Source: Loktanella sp. SALINAS62 (GTDB taxonomy: Bacteria > Pseudomonadota > Alphaproteobacteria > Rhodobacterales > Rhodobacteraceae). From it: DNA of 64,000 nucleotides. Made by a program: the position numbers and the translations under genes. This document shows positions 7,930 through 17,043 of the stretch, one piece after another; position 1 is the stretch's first letter; each line of letters begins with the position of its first letter. The notes under the pieces were generated by a model that was given only the letters and a program-made list of their open reading frames with translations, did no database searches and was not told the origin of the DNA. Location: assembly GCF_018263905.1 (NCBI RefSeq), contig NZ_JAAFZU010000055.1, positions 539,131 through 603,130 on the forward strand, read 5' to 3'.

Positions 7930-9338
7930 TACGTTTTTGTGCCTTCGCGGCGGCCCTGCTTCTTTTGCCCTTGGCGGCACAGGCACATGACGCGCAACTG
8001 AGCGTCGATCAGACCCGTGCGCTGGCCATTGATCTGGCGAATGCCGGTGATCTTGCCGCGTCGCAAACTGTGCTGGATGCACTGCTGGCACGCGATGCGC
8101 GCGATGTGACGGCGCTGATTACCGCAGCCCGCATTGCGTTGGCGCAGAACCGACAGGACGATGCTGTCACGCTGGGGGCACGCGCATATCGTGCGTCGCA
8201 GGACAGCGTTGAATCCTATGTTGCAGCCCGGCTGGTCGCGCGCGCGCATGTCGAACAACGCAATGACAGCCGCGCACAGCTTTGGCTGCGCCGCGCCCGT
8301 CAATACGCCCCAGATGCCGAAACCGCCGCCGGGGTCGCCGAAGACTATGCCTTTGTCCGCGACCGCAACCCGCTATCGCTTGACCTGACATTCGGCCTTC
8401 GCCCGTCGTCCAACATCAACAACGGATCGCAATCGGAAGAAGCGTTCCTGTTGGGCCTGCCGTTTGCCCTGACCTTGTCACGCGACGCACAAGCGCTGTC
8501 TGGGCTGGCCTATAATCTAGGCGCAACGGGCCGCTGGCGGTTCCGCGAAAACGCAACATCTGCCACCTTTGCCGATATCAGCATCGATGCGACGACCTAT
8601 ACGCTAAGCCGGGACGCGCGCGACGATCTGGAAGCAGAAGCACGCGCGGAAGACGCGTCCGGCGACATCGACAGCGCCGCCGCCCTGCGCGACATCGAAG
8701 GCAGCGATTACGGGTTCACGCAGCTGTCCTTTGGCCTGACGCACCGGGTTCAACTGACGCCTGATCTGTTGCCGACCACGCTGGCCGCGCGCATCGGAAC
8801 CAGTTGGTATGGCGGCGATCCTTATCAACATCTGATCGATGTCAGTGCCGGGCAATCGCTGGCGACCAGCCAACGGTCACGCCTGCGCCTGACCGCAGGG
8901 GCGCAAAAGCAATTTGCGGACGACAGTTTTGACGATGTGACAAGCTTTCGTGTCGGTGCGACCTACAGCTATGTCCTGAATTGGGGGGATCTGGTGGCGG
9001 TGTCGGTCAACAACCGCGTCAGCCAGTCCGACAACGTGGAACGCGATTTTACGGCACTGCGGCTGGGGTTGGATTACGACCTGACCGAACCGGTGTTCGG
9101 GGTCCGCTTGGCATTTGGTGTGTCGGTCGAAAACCGTGGCTACGACTTTTCGCGCCTGAACGCGGGGCCACGCGACGATCTGACTGTGGATGCCAGGGTC
9201 AGCGCGCAATTCAGCCAAGTGGAATACTATGGCTTCCAGCCTGTCGGCACGCTGGAAATCAGCCGCACCAGTTCAGACAACGCGCTGTTTGACCGGGAAT
9301 ATATCAGCCTTGGATTTGATCTGCGGTCTGCGTTCTGA
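7926..9338 (+). CDS. Slam-type outer-membrane lipoprotein translocator (DUF560-like)
   Basis: Slam proteins sit in the outer membrane and move partner lipoproteins to the cell surface. This 470-residue protein has a signal peptide (cleaved after about AAQA, residue 20) and an N-terminal TPR-like alpha-helical domain (about 25-150). A C-terminal barrel follows, with recurring amphipathic strands and a final EYISLGFDLRSAF strand ending in Phe, as outer-membrane barrels do. The penultimate strands (YYGFQPVGTLEISRTSSDNALFDRE) match the end of the DUF560/Slam family. The ATGA overlap with the upstream lipoprotein indicates coupled synthesis. Confidence 0.8.
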   Translation: MIRFCAFAAALLLLPLAAQAHDAQLSVDQTRALAIDLANAGDLAASQTVLDALLARDARDVTALITAARIALAQNRQDDAVTLGARAYRASQDSVESYVAARLVARAHVEQRNDSRAQLWLRRARQYAPDAETAAGVAEDYAFVRDRNPLSLDLTFGLRPSSNINNGSQSEEAFLLGLPFALTLSRDAQALSGLAYNLGATGRWRFRENATSATFADISIDATTYTLSRDARDDLEAEARAEDASGDIDSAAALRDIEGSDYGFTQLSFGLTHRVQLTPDLLPTTLAARIGTSWYGGDPYQHLIDVSAGQSLATSQRSRLRLTAGAQKQFADDSFDDVTSFRVGATYSYVLNWGDLVAVSVNNRVSQSDNVERDFTALRLGLDYDLTEPVFGVRLAFGVSVENRGYDFSRLNAGPRDDLTVDARVSAQFSQVEYYGFQPVGTLEISRTSSDNALFDREYISLGFDLRSAF

Positions 9339-9399
9339 CGGTTGGCGGGTTCCGCCTGAGCACTAGGTTTACCGGCAGACATGACACAAAGGAAGAACA

Positions 9400-9828
9400 A
9401 TGCCTGTTAAGTATCTGCACACGATGGTCCGGGTAAAAGACCTGGAAAAGACGATGACCTTTTTCAACCTGCTGGGCCTGCGCGAAATCCGCCGCCGCGA
9501 TGACGAAGGCGGTCGGTTTTCGCTGATCTTCATGGCGGCCGAAGGGGACGAAGATTGCCCTGTCGAACTGACCTACAACTGGGATGGCGACGATGCCCTG
9601 CCCGATGACAGCCGCCATTTCGGCCATCTCGCCTATAGCGTGCCCAACATCTATGAGATGTGTCAGCACCTGATGGACAACGGCGTGACGATCAACCGTC
9701 CGCCACGTGACGGCAACATGGCGTTCGTGCGGTCGCCCGACAACATCTCGATTGAGCTGTTGCAGGACGGCGACGCGCTGGCCCCGGCAGAGCCGTGGAA
9801 AAGCATGGAAAACACAGGGCACTGGTAA
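9400..9828 (+). CDS. gloA: Lactoylglutathione lyase (glyoxalase I)
   Basis: This isomerises the methylglyoxal-glutathione hemithioacetal to S-lactoylglutathione. The 142-residue protein has the two VOC half-domains. The metal residues are visible in LHTMVRVKD (His), CPVELTYN (Glu), HFGHLAYSV (His) and ISIELLQDG (Glu). A strong AAAGGAAG site precedes the ATG. The stop overlaps the next start (TAATG), tying the gene to the following DUF1194 pair. Confidence 0.94.
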   Translation: MPVKYLHTMVRVKDLEKTMTFFNLLGLREIRRRDDEGGRFSLIFMAAEGDEDCPVELTYNWDGDDALPDDSRHFGHLAYSVPNIYEMCQHLMDNGVTINRPPRDGNMAFVRSPDNISIELLQDGDALAPAEPWKSMENTGHW

Positions 9829-10523
9829 TGCAATGGGGGTTGATCGCAGGGCTGACCCTTGCGGCGGCCCCCGCAGATGCCTGTCGGCTTGCGCTGGTCT
9901 TGGCCATCGATGTGTCGTCGTCGGTCGATGCGGCAGAGGATGCATTGCAGCGTCAGGGGCTTGCGGCAGCGCTGCTCGCCCCCGATGTGCAATCCGCTTT
10001 TTTCGCGTCGCCTGATCCCGTGGCATTGCATGTCTTCGAATGGTCAGGCCGGTACAATCAGGTCACGCTGTCCGACTGGCGTCTGATCGAAGCGCCCGAC
10101 GATCTGCGGATGGTCGCAGACGCCGTATCCACCAGCACACGCAGTTATGACGATTACCCGACCGCCCTTGGCTATGCGCTAGGACATGCGGCGGTGGTGT
10201 TGCAACGCGGCCCGGATTGCCTGTTCAAGACGATCGACGTCGCCGGTGACGGCATCAACAATGAAGGTTTCGGTCCGGCAGAAGCCTATGCCGCCTTTCC
10301 GTTTCGGAATGTGACGGTAAACGGGTTGATCGTGAACGCCGCCGATTACGAAGGCGAGGTCAATCTGATCCCGTTCTACACCGAAGAGGTGATCCGCGGT
10401 CCCGGTGCCTTTGTCGAAATTGCCAACAGCTTTGCCGATTACGAAGCCGCGATGCGCCGCAAACTGGTGCGTGAACTGGGCGTGCAGATGTTGGGCGGGG
10501 TGCCGTCGGGCGCGTCGGGATGA
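9828..10523 (+). CDS. DUF1194 secreted VWA-like protein, copy 1
   Basis: The start is taken at ATG 9828, inside the gloA stop, giving a 231-residue protein with a signal peptide ending about ADA (residue 20). The mature domain starts with LALVLAIDVSSSVD, a DxSxS metal-ion-dependent adhesion site typical of von Willebrand factor A folds. It also has TIDVAGDGINN and VIRGPGAFVEIANSFADY, hallmarks of DUF1194. Three Cys suggest a periplasmic disulfide. Function is unknown; the family is common in Rhodobacterales and Rhizobiales. It is followed by a paralogue overlapping by ATGA. Confidence 0.88.
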   Translation: MQWGLIAGLTLAAAPADACRLALVLAIDVSSSVDAAEDALQRQGLAAALLAPDVQSAFFASPDPVALHVFEWSGRYNQVTLSDWRLIEAPDDLRMVADAVSTSTRSYDDYPTALGYALGHAAVVLQRGPDCLFKTIDVAGDGINNEGFGPAEAYAAFPFRNVTVNGLIVNAADYEGEVNLIPFYTEEVIRGPGAFVEIANSFADYEAAMRRKLVRELGVQMLGGVPSGASG

Positions 10524-11248
10524 GGTGGCTGGCCACCGTACTGGTGGTGATGCTGGGCCTTCCGGCGGATGCCGCCTGCCGTCAGGCGCTAGCGATGGGT
10601 CTGGATGTCAGCGGATCTGTCGATGACACCGAATACAGGTTGCAGCGCGACGGTCTGGCAGACGCATTGGGCCGCGACGCTGTGCAGCGCGTGTTACTGG
10701 ACAGCGGCGCGCCCGTCCGGATCACCGTTTTTGAATGGAGCGGGCAGAACGATCAGGCGGTTCTGGTACCGTGGACCGCCATCACGGACGCCCTTGTATT
10801 GGCCGCCCTGCAACAGCGCATCCGGTACGCGCCGCGCGGGGCCCTATCACCCACGACAGCGTTGGGGTCCGCGATGCTGACAGGGTTTGAACTGCTGGAT
10901 AAACAAACCGATTGCTGGACGCGGACGCTGGATATTTCCGGCGATGGGCCGTCCAATACCGACCCACGCCCGCAGGATATCGGTATCGACCAAAGCCCTG
11001 CGGATGTCACGGTGAACGGCCTGACCATCGGCGCAGACACCACAATGGGCCATGACGAAAGCGCCGCTGATATCAAAGAGCTTTCGGCCTATTTCAAAAC
11101 CTATGTGATCCGGGGGCCGGGCGCCTTTGTCGAAACGGCGCTGGGGTTTGCGGATTACGCCGACGCGATGGAACGCAAATTGCTGCGCGAACTACGTGCA
11201 GTTGGGCTAAGCGCGACACCAGCCACGTCAACGCAATCACCGTCGTGA
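10520..11248 (+). CDS. DUF1194 secreted VWA-like protein, copy 2
   Basis: A 242-residue paralogue of the preceding gene, with a signal peptide (MRWLATVLVVMLGLPADAAC), a MIDAS-like DVSGSVDDTEY, TLDISGDGPSN and VIRGPGAFVETALGFADY. The two copies share the same motif order but differ over much of their length, so the duplication is old. The central PRPQDIGIDQSPADVTVNGL region is longer than in copy 1. The gene ends just before a strong bidirectional hairpin, which closes the gloA-DUF1194-DUF1194 unit. Binding partner and role are unknown. Confidence 0.88.
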   Translation: MRWLATVLVVMLGLPADAACRQALAMGLDVSGSVDDTEYRLQRDGLADALGRDAVQRVLLDSGAPVRITVFEWSGQNDQAVLVPWTAITDALVLAALQQRIRYAPRGALSPTTALGSAMLTGFELLDKQTDCWTRTLDISGDGPSNTDPRPQDIGIDQSPADVTVNGLTIGADTTMGHDESAADIKELSAYFKTYVIRGPGAFVETALGFADYADAMERKLLRELRAVGLSATPATSTQSPS

Positions 11249-11251
11249 AAA

Positions 11252-11278
11252 GCCCCGCCCGGCAGATGCGGGCGGGGC
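11252..11278. terminator. Bidirectional terminator between DUF1194 and acs
   Basis: A perfect 10-bp stem (GCCCCGCCCG with CGGGCGGGGC) and a 7-base loop lie between two convergent genes. An AAAA run on the left side gives a short U tract for the minus strand, so it ends acs transcription and probably also the gloA unit. Confidence 0.8.
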
Positions 11279-11284
11279 GACCCG

Positions 11285-13240
11285 TCAGTTTTTGTTCATC
11301 CGGTTCGCGATCAGATCGTCGACAACTTCGGGTTCGGCCAGGGTAGAGGTATCGCCCAGCGCGCCGAAATCATTCTCTGCGATCTTGCGCAGGATGCGGC
11401 GCATGATCTTACCCGACCGCGTCTTTGGCAGACCGGGGGCGAACTGGATCAGATCGGGCTTTGCAATCGGGCCGATTTCGTGCCGCACCCAGTCGGACAG
11501 GTCCTTGCGCAGTTGCTCTGTCGGTTCTTGCCCGGCCATCAGCGACACATAGGCATAGATCCCCTGCCCCTTGATGTCGTGCGGGTAACCCACCACCGCC
11601 GCTTCGTTTACGGCCTCATGCGCGACCAACGCGCTTTCGACTTCTGCCGTGCCCATGCGGTGACCGGATACGTTGATCACGTCGTCGACGCGGCCTGTGA
11701 TCCAGTAATAGCCGTCGGCATCGCGGCGGCACCCATCGCCCGAAAAGAACATGTTCTTGTACTGACTGAAGTAGGTCATTTCGAACCGTTCGTGATCGCC
11801 CCAAATCGTACGCATCTGGCTGGGCCAACTGTCAGCGATGCACAACACGCCTTCGGCTTCGGTCTGGGTGACCTCTTTGCCCGTTTCCGGTTCCAGCACG
11901 ACAGGTTTGATGCCGAAAAACGGCAGGGTCGCAGACCCCGGTTTCGTCGCTGTCGCACCGGGTAGCGGCGTCAGCAGGTGGCCGCCAGTTTCCGTCTGCC
12001 ACCATGTATCGACGATCGGGACATTCCCCTTGCCGACGACGTCGTTGTACCAATTCCACGCTTCGGGGTTGATCGGTTCACCCACGGTGCCCAGCACCTT
12101 GAGCGCGCTCAGATCGTATTTTTCGACAAAGGCGTTGCCTTTGCCCATCAACGCCCGGATGGCTGTTGGTGCGGTATAGAACTGGTTGACCTTGTGTTCT
12201 TCGCACACCTGCCAGAACCGGCCTGCATCCGGATAGGTCGGCACGCCTTCGAACATCACGGTGGTGGCACCGTTGGCCAGCGGCCCGTAGACGATATAGC
12301 TGTGCCCCGTGACCCACCCCACATCGGCAGTGCACCAGAACACATCGCCGTCGTGATAATCGAACGTGTATTGATGCGTCATCGACGCATAGACAAGATA
12401 GCCACCCGTTGTGTGGACAACGCCCTTTGGCTGCCCGGTCGAGCCGGATGTATACAGGATGAACAGCGGGTCTTCGGCGTTGACTTCGGTGGGCGGGCAA
12501 TCGTCGGAAACGTTTGCCTCCATCTCGTGCAGCCAGACGTCGCGGCCATCGACCATGGCGATGTCGCCCCCGGTCCGTTTGACGACCAGCGCTTTTGTAT
12601 CGACAGTGATTTTTTCAAACGCCTTGTCTGCATTCACTTTTAGCGGGGTATTGCGCCCGCCGCGCGGCGCCTCGTCCGCCGTAATCAGCACCTTGGCTTC
12701 GGACCCGTTGACGCGCGCGGCCAGCGCATCGGCCGAAAATCCTGCGAAAACAACCGAATGGATCGCCCCGATCCGCGCGCAGGCCAGCATTGCATAGGCA
12801 GCCTGCGGGATCATCGGCAAATAGATCACAACGCGGTCGCCTTTGCCCACGCCCATTTCTTTCAGAACATTGGCGAATTTAGACACATGGGCGTGCAGCT
12901 GCTGATACGTGATATGCTGTGCATCGGCATTCGGATCATCAGGTTCCCAAATGATCGCGGTTTGTGTCCCACGCGTCGCCAGATGCCGATCAATGCAGTT
13001 GGCCGCAACGTTCAGCGTGCCGTCTTCGTACCAGCGGATATCAATGTTGCCGGGTGCGAAACTGGTGTTCTTGACCTTGGTATAGGGGGTCATCCATTCC
13101 AGACGCTTACCATGCTCACCCCAGAACGCGTCTGGATCAGCGACAGAGTCAGCGTACATTTTATCGTAGCTTGCCTTGTCAGCATGCGCGTGCGCGGCCA
13201 TTTCAGCGCTGGGCGCATATGTCTTTTCGGTTTCGGCCAT
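11285..13240 (-). CDS. acs: Acetyl-CoA synthetase
   Basis: The enzyme makes acetyl-CoA from acetate, ATP and CoA. The 651-residue protein carries the adenylation motif [14 protein letters not shown], the [16 protein letters not shown] and TWWQTETGG cores, and [13 protein letters not shown]. The C-terminal [14 protein letters not shown] holds the Lys that is acetylated in this family. The start chosen is ATG 13240, directly after GGGGGGAGA; a longer open frame to 13369 lacks family similarity. A dyad about 155 bases upstream is listed separately. Confidence 0.96.
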   Translation of the reverse strand: MAETEKTYAPSAEMAAHAHADKASYDKMYADSVADPDAFWGEHGKRLEWMTPYTKVKNTSFAPGNIDIRWYEDGTLNVAANCIDRHLATRGTQTAIIWEPDDPNADAQHITYQQLHAHVSKFANVLKEMGVGKGDRVVIYLPMIPQAAYAMLACARIGAIHSVVFAGFSADALAARVNGSEAKVLITADEAPRGGRNTPLKVNADKAFEKITVDTKALVVKRTGGDIAMVDGRDVWLHEMEANVSDDCPPTEVNAEDPLFILYTSGSTGQPKGVVHTTGGYLVYASMTHQYTFDYHDGDVFWCTADVGWVTGHSYIVYGPLANGATTVMFEGVPTYPDAGRFWQVCEEHKVNQFYTAPTAIRALMGKGNAFVEKYDLSALKVLGTVGEPINPEAWNWYNDVVGKGNVPIVDTWWQTETGGHLLTPLPGATATKPGSATLPFFGIKPVVLEPETGKEVTQTEAEGVLCIADSWPSQMRTIWGDHERFEMTYFSQYKNMFFSGDGCRRDADGYYWITGRVDDVINVSGHRMGTAEVESALVAHEAVNEAAVVGYPHDIKGQGIYAYVSLMAGQEPTEQLRKDLSDWVRHEIGPIAKPDLIQFAPGLPKTRSGKIMRRILRKIAENDFGALGDTSTLAEPEVVDDLIANRMNKN

Positions 13241-13393
13241 GTCAGGTCTCCCCCCCGTTTTGCCTATGAGCGTCACCGACGTTAGCCGGGTCACATTCTG
13301 CGTCATCATGGGCAAGACCGTAGGAAATCCAAGCGGATGACACCAGACCGTCCTTGGTCGTGTAAACAAGTAGGACCATGACGGGCATCGTGG

Positions 13394-13407
13394 GTAAATT
13401 TATTTAC
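13394..13407. promoter_or_regulatory. Possible operator dyad upstream of acs
   Basis: GTAAAT and ATTTAC form a perfect 6-bp inverted repeat spaced by TT, in an unusually AT-rich patch between the divergent acs gene and the 13534 gene. It could be an operator for either gene. There is no match to a binding site that I can name, so this is only a structural observation. Confidence 0.3.
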
Positions 13408-13533
13408 TACCAACGGTCGATTGCACCTGCAGACGCAATTGACGTGCTTGGCGCTGCTGTCGGCAACCCAATCACTCACATTAATGCAATCTTTACCATC
13501 AGGCGCGAATCCTGACGTTGTTGGAGGTCGCTT

Positions 13534-14202
13534 ATGAAATTTCGATGTCTGGTGGTGTCGTGGTTGCTGTGCATCTGCAATGCGGTTGCGGCCGGTCCAT
13601 GGGCACGACAGCAGGACCAGACATTCATCGCCATTGGCGGTAACTTTTTGCTGTCAGAGGGTGCAGAATTGCCAGTGCACTATGATCCGACGCTTTATGT
13701 GGAATACGGTTTGCGGCCCGAACTTACCCTTGGGTTCGACTTTCACTCTGCGAACAAGGGCGACATTTTGTCGGGATTCACCTTTGCCCGGATTCCACTG
13801 GGGGATCCAGAAAATGCGCTGAAAACAGCGGCGGCATTGGGCGTCGGATTTCGTCGCAACAGCGACACAACCGAAGAACTGCTGATCCGCCCCGGTTTTT
13901 CACTGGGGCAATCGCTTCCGTCGGGCTGGCTCGCGTTCGATGGCACTGTGACCTACGGTGCCATCGATTCAAAGTGGCGTCCAAAAGCCGATTTTACATG
14001 GGGGCAGTCGTGGTCCCCACGCTGGACCACGACGTTTCAGGTGCAAACCGGCATGGGGTTTTCGGACGACCACTATGCAAAGGTCAGCCCGACCATGATC
14101 TACACGGCGAACGACCGTTTCAAAATCAACTTTGGTGCCGTCAGGGGATTGACCGGTGACAAGGGCAGTGCCCTGAAACTTGAAACATGGATCACTTACT
14201 GA
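13534..14202 (+). CDS. Secreted protein, possible outer-membrane beta-barrel
   Basis: I do not recognise a named family. The 222-residue protein has a signal peptide (MKFRCLVVSWLLCICNAVAA) and a mature part made of short alternating strands rich in aromatic and Gly residues: LYVEYGLRPELTLGFDFHS, FTFARIPLG, TWGQSWSPRWTTTFQVQTG, and a terminal LKLETWITY. This fits a small outer-membrane barrel. GGAGGT precedes the ATG by 8 bases. The gene stands alone, convergent with the frameshifted beta-helix gene. Confidence 0.7.
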   Translation: MKFRCLVVSWLLCICNAVAAGPWARQQDQTFIAIGGNFLLSEGAELPVHYDPTLYVEYGLRPELTLGFDFHSANKGDILSGFTFARIPLGDPENALKTAAALGVGFRRNSDTTEELLIRPGFSLGQSLPSGWLAFDGTVTYGAIDSKWRPKADFTWGQSWSPRWTTTFQVQTGMGFSDDHYAKVSPTMIYTANDRFKINFGAVRGLTGDKGSALKLETWITY

Positions 14203-14208
14203 AACCGA

Positions 14209-16447
14209 TCAGACGGGATTATCCATCCGCACCGTGAACCGCACGGCGCCCCGGACGCTTTGACCAAATGACAGGCGAATATCCCGATTATCGGCGTTAA
14301 AGCTTGTTTCGATCCATGGCACGTCGCTTACCGTCGCACCGGACCCTGTCCGCAACGCCTGCACCAAAGCAAAGCCATCGACGGTCCGTGCATGCCCCTT
14401 GAACGGCAAATACGGGTCCGTCCGGGCGACCCAACTGGACGACGCCGTATTCTGGGTATGGATCAATGACGCCGGATTATAGACCGGTTCGTCGACCCCG
14501 TTATAGGCGTTGCTGTCGAAAGACACCTGCCGCATCCGCGTCAAATCCAACCCCGCATGGGTGGTGTCGACACCTTCGATCCGGTCGATCTTGCCGTTGA
14601 CGGCCCGAAACACGTTTCCGACGACAGCAAAGCCCTGCACGAAATGACCCGGTCCATAGGGTTTGACCCTGATGAAATTGAAGCCCGACGTGACATTGAT
14701 GGAAATGAAATGGTTTCCGGTGATCGTCAGCCCACCAAACGAAAACTGGTTGGCGAATTCCGGTGTCGATTCATATTCGTTCGTCCACTCGATCCAGCCG
14801 TTGTCGATATAGTTACCCGTGACGACGGACCTGCAATTCGGTGTGGCAAAGATCAGACCGGCAACACGCACGCCACCGGTTTCGCTGTCGCCATTGAACC
14901 AGTGGTTCGCCGTGATGGTCGACCCACCACCACCGATGACGGCAAAATGTTTGAACAAGGCGCAGCGATTGTCCCTGATCTTGACGTCTTCGGCGTTGGT
15001 GTTGAACGCAATTGTTGTCCGATCCTGTACGCGTAGCGCCTGTTCGCTGGAATTGAATTGACAACGGTCAATCATCATGCCCTGACAGCCGCGCCCGGGC
15101 GATGTAATGCCGCGATCCTTGGGCCGCGTCTCCGCTGGCAAGCCCGGCGCACTGAAATTCGATGTCATCCAGCACGAACTGCGCCAGATCGTCGTATCCC
15201 GAGAAATCCACAAGATATTTGAAGCGTCTGAACGTAAACGTCTGCGTGCCGACTGCGTCGTACAACGGCTGGCTGAGTTCCAGTGTACGGGCCCCGACGT
15301 TAACAGAGGTGACATAGACCTCGCGCCCGACGCCGGACCCGGTCACCAGTGATCCGACAGGGATGTTTGCGATGTTTGTGACATTGGACAGGCGTTTTTC
15401 ACTGCTCAGCGCATAGCTCGCGGGTGATGTCACGACGTGCGTATCCCATGCGGTCGTGTTCGCTGGCTGAAACTGACCGTTCCGCACAACCCGGCGGGTG
15501 GCATAAACGGTACGGGTCGGATCGCAGGCCTGCATGTCCAACGGTTCGGTCAGCGTTACACGGATGCCGCCCATATCCAGCGACTCGTGATCAGAAAAGT
15601 TCAGCAGCGCCTGATATGCTTTTTTGAACGCCAGTTCTTCGTCACCGAATGCCTCGACATATTTGCGCAGGTTATAACCGTTTTGCAGGATCAGGCGCTT
15701 TTGTGCAGGTTGGGTCACCGTGCCTTCGAACCGGATCTTGCTTTGGATGCTGACGTCATCCGCCAGATGGTACACGCCGCGCGGCACCAGAATTTCGCGT
15801 CCACGCGCCGCCGTGTCAGCCGCCTCGAATGCGACAGAGTCGTCGGTCACCCCATCGCCCATCGCCCCATAATCACGCACATCGACCATGGAAATCAGAT
15901 CGCGCAGAAACGCGACGGTGTAATCCTCGATTTCGATATCGTCGATCCGCACCAGACCACCGGATTCACCCACTAGGTCCAGCCCGAAATGGCCGTAGAT
16001 TGCGTCCTGCCACACCAGATCCACGCCCGTTCGGTCACCGGTGCCGACAATCGCGGCCACCTCGACCACCGTGCCGTAACTGGTCAGTTGCACCTGCGGT
16101 CCGGTTGTCGTGGGGACGGACGCAGCACCACCCCCTGCCCGACCTGCAAAACCCGCGATGCGCACCGCAGGCAACGGCCCGGCAATGGCCTTTACCCGCG
16201 CCGTGATGCGCAAATAGGTGCCGGGCAGCAGCGGCGTTTCCGCCATGTAACGCAGTCGTTGGACGGTTTCGGTTTTCTGAACCTCCAAGGCACCGCCGAA
16301 ATCCTGATCTGACGGAACGAATACACCAGTGCCACTGGTCGCGTAGGTATCGCTACCGGGCGTGCCGTCCCCACTGGACCAAACCGAAAGCCCGGCCGCA
16401 AACGGCAGTGGCTGAAAAACGATTCCGTCGGTAATTGCCTTGTTCAT
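14209..16447 (-). pseudogene. Right-handed beta-helix (pectate-lyase-like) protein, frameshifted
   Basis: Two reading frames together form one protein of about 740 residues. The first (from ATG 16447) has an N-terminal domain, then VRDYGAMGDGVTDDSVAFEAA, the pectate-lyase-superfamily start, and runs sensibly to DDIEFQCAGLASG at 15131. The second frame takes over at about 15129 with RPKDRGITSPGRGCQGMMID and continues as a parallel beta-helix with repeated GN, SN and N-ladders to the TAG-side end at 14209. The first frame ends 22 codons later in unrelated sequence. From memory of homologues, about 15-20 residues normally separate the two pieces, so a short deletion is likelier than a single-base error. 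No signal peptide is apparent. The substrate would be a polysaccharide or a glycan-like surface. Confidence 0.78.
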
Positions 16448-16551
16448 ACCCTATCCTTTGCGCTACCCGGATCGACCCGGTCGTCGCGCAGAGGCTTAGG
16501 TTATGGTCGGTAAATCGAACCTGTCGGGGCCGGTCGGTGCAGAGGCAACGC

Positions 16552-16980
16552 CTAGACCCCGACGTCCGGCATCGGCAGCAGCGACACGCCGTCGATCTTC
16601 CATCCGGCGTCCGTTTGCAGCATCGCGTATTCCAGCATGTGCAGTGTTCCAGTCGCGTCCTGTATCATCACCTGTTGGAACACACGTCCCTGTGCCTGCC
16701 GTGTCGCCACGAACCGCGCGGCTGAATTATCCCAAACCATCGGATAGCCCTGTCTGACCATCGCACCGAAATTACCGGGCGTGCCGAACAGCCCCTTGAT
16801 CATCGGGCTGGCATGGGAAAAAGCGCTGTCCAAATCGCGCCCGTTAAAGGCGTCCAGTTGTTCAGAAATGACGCTTTCAATGCCTGCTTCGCTGACTTGC
16901 GGGGCATCCGGTAAGGTCTGCGCAAACGCAGCGGGCCCGGCCAGCCCGATCAGTATGGCTGTCGTCAAAACAAAACGCAT
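16552..16980 (-). CDS. DUF4864 secreted protein
   Basis: A 142-residue protein with a signal peptide ending in AFAQ (about residue 21). The mature part, IESVISEQLDAFNGRDLDSAF followed by ASPMIKGLFGTPGNFGAMVRQGYP, is the DUF4864 signature, a cone-shaped NTF2-like fold. The ATG at 16980 follows GGGAGAG; a GTG one codon earlier is possible. Function is unknown. It lies between the beta-helix remnant and lysS on the same strand. Confidence 0.85.
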   Translation of the reverse strand: MRFVLTTAILIGLAGPAAFAQTLPDAPQVSEAGIESVISEQLDAFNGRDLDSAFSHASPMIKGLFGTPGNFGAMVRQGYPMVWDNSAARFVATRQAQGRVFQQVMIQDATGTLHMLEYAMLQTDAGWKIDGVSLLPMPDVGV

Positions 16981-17043
16981 CACATCTCTCCCGTGGCTTT
17001 TATAAAAGCAAACACGCGATAAACGTCCAAACAGTTTCGGGCG

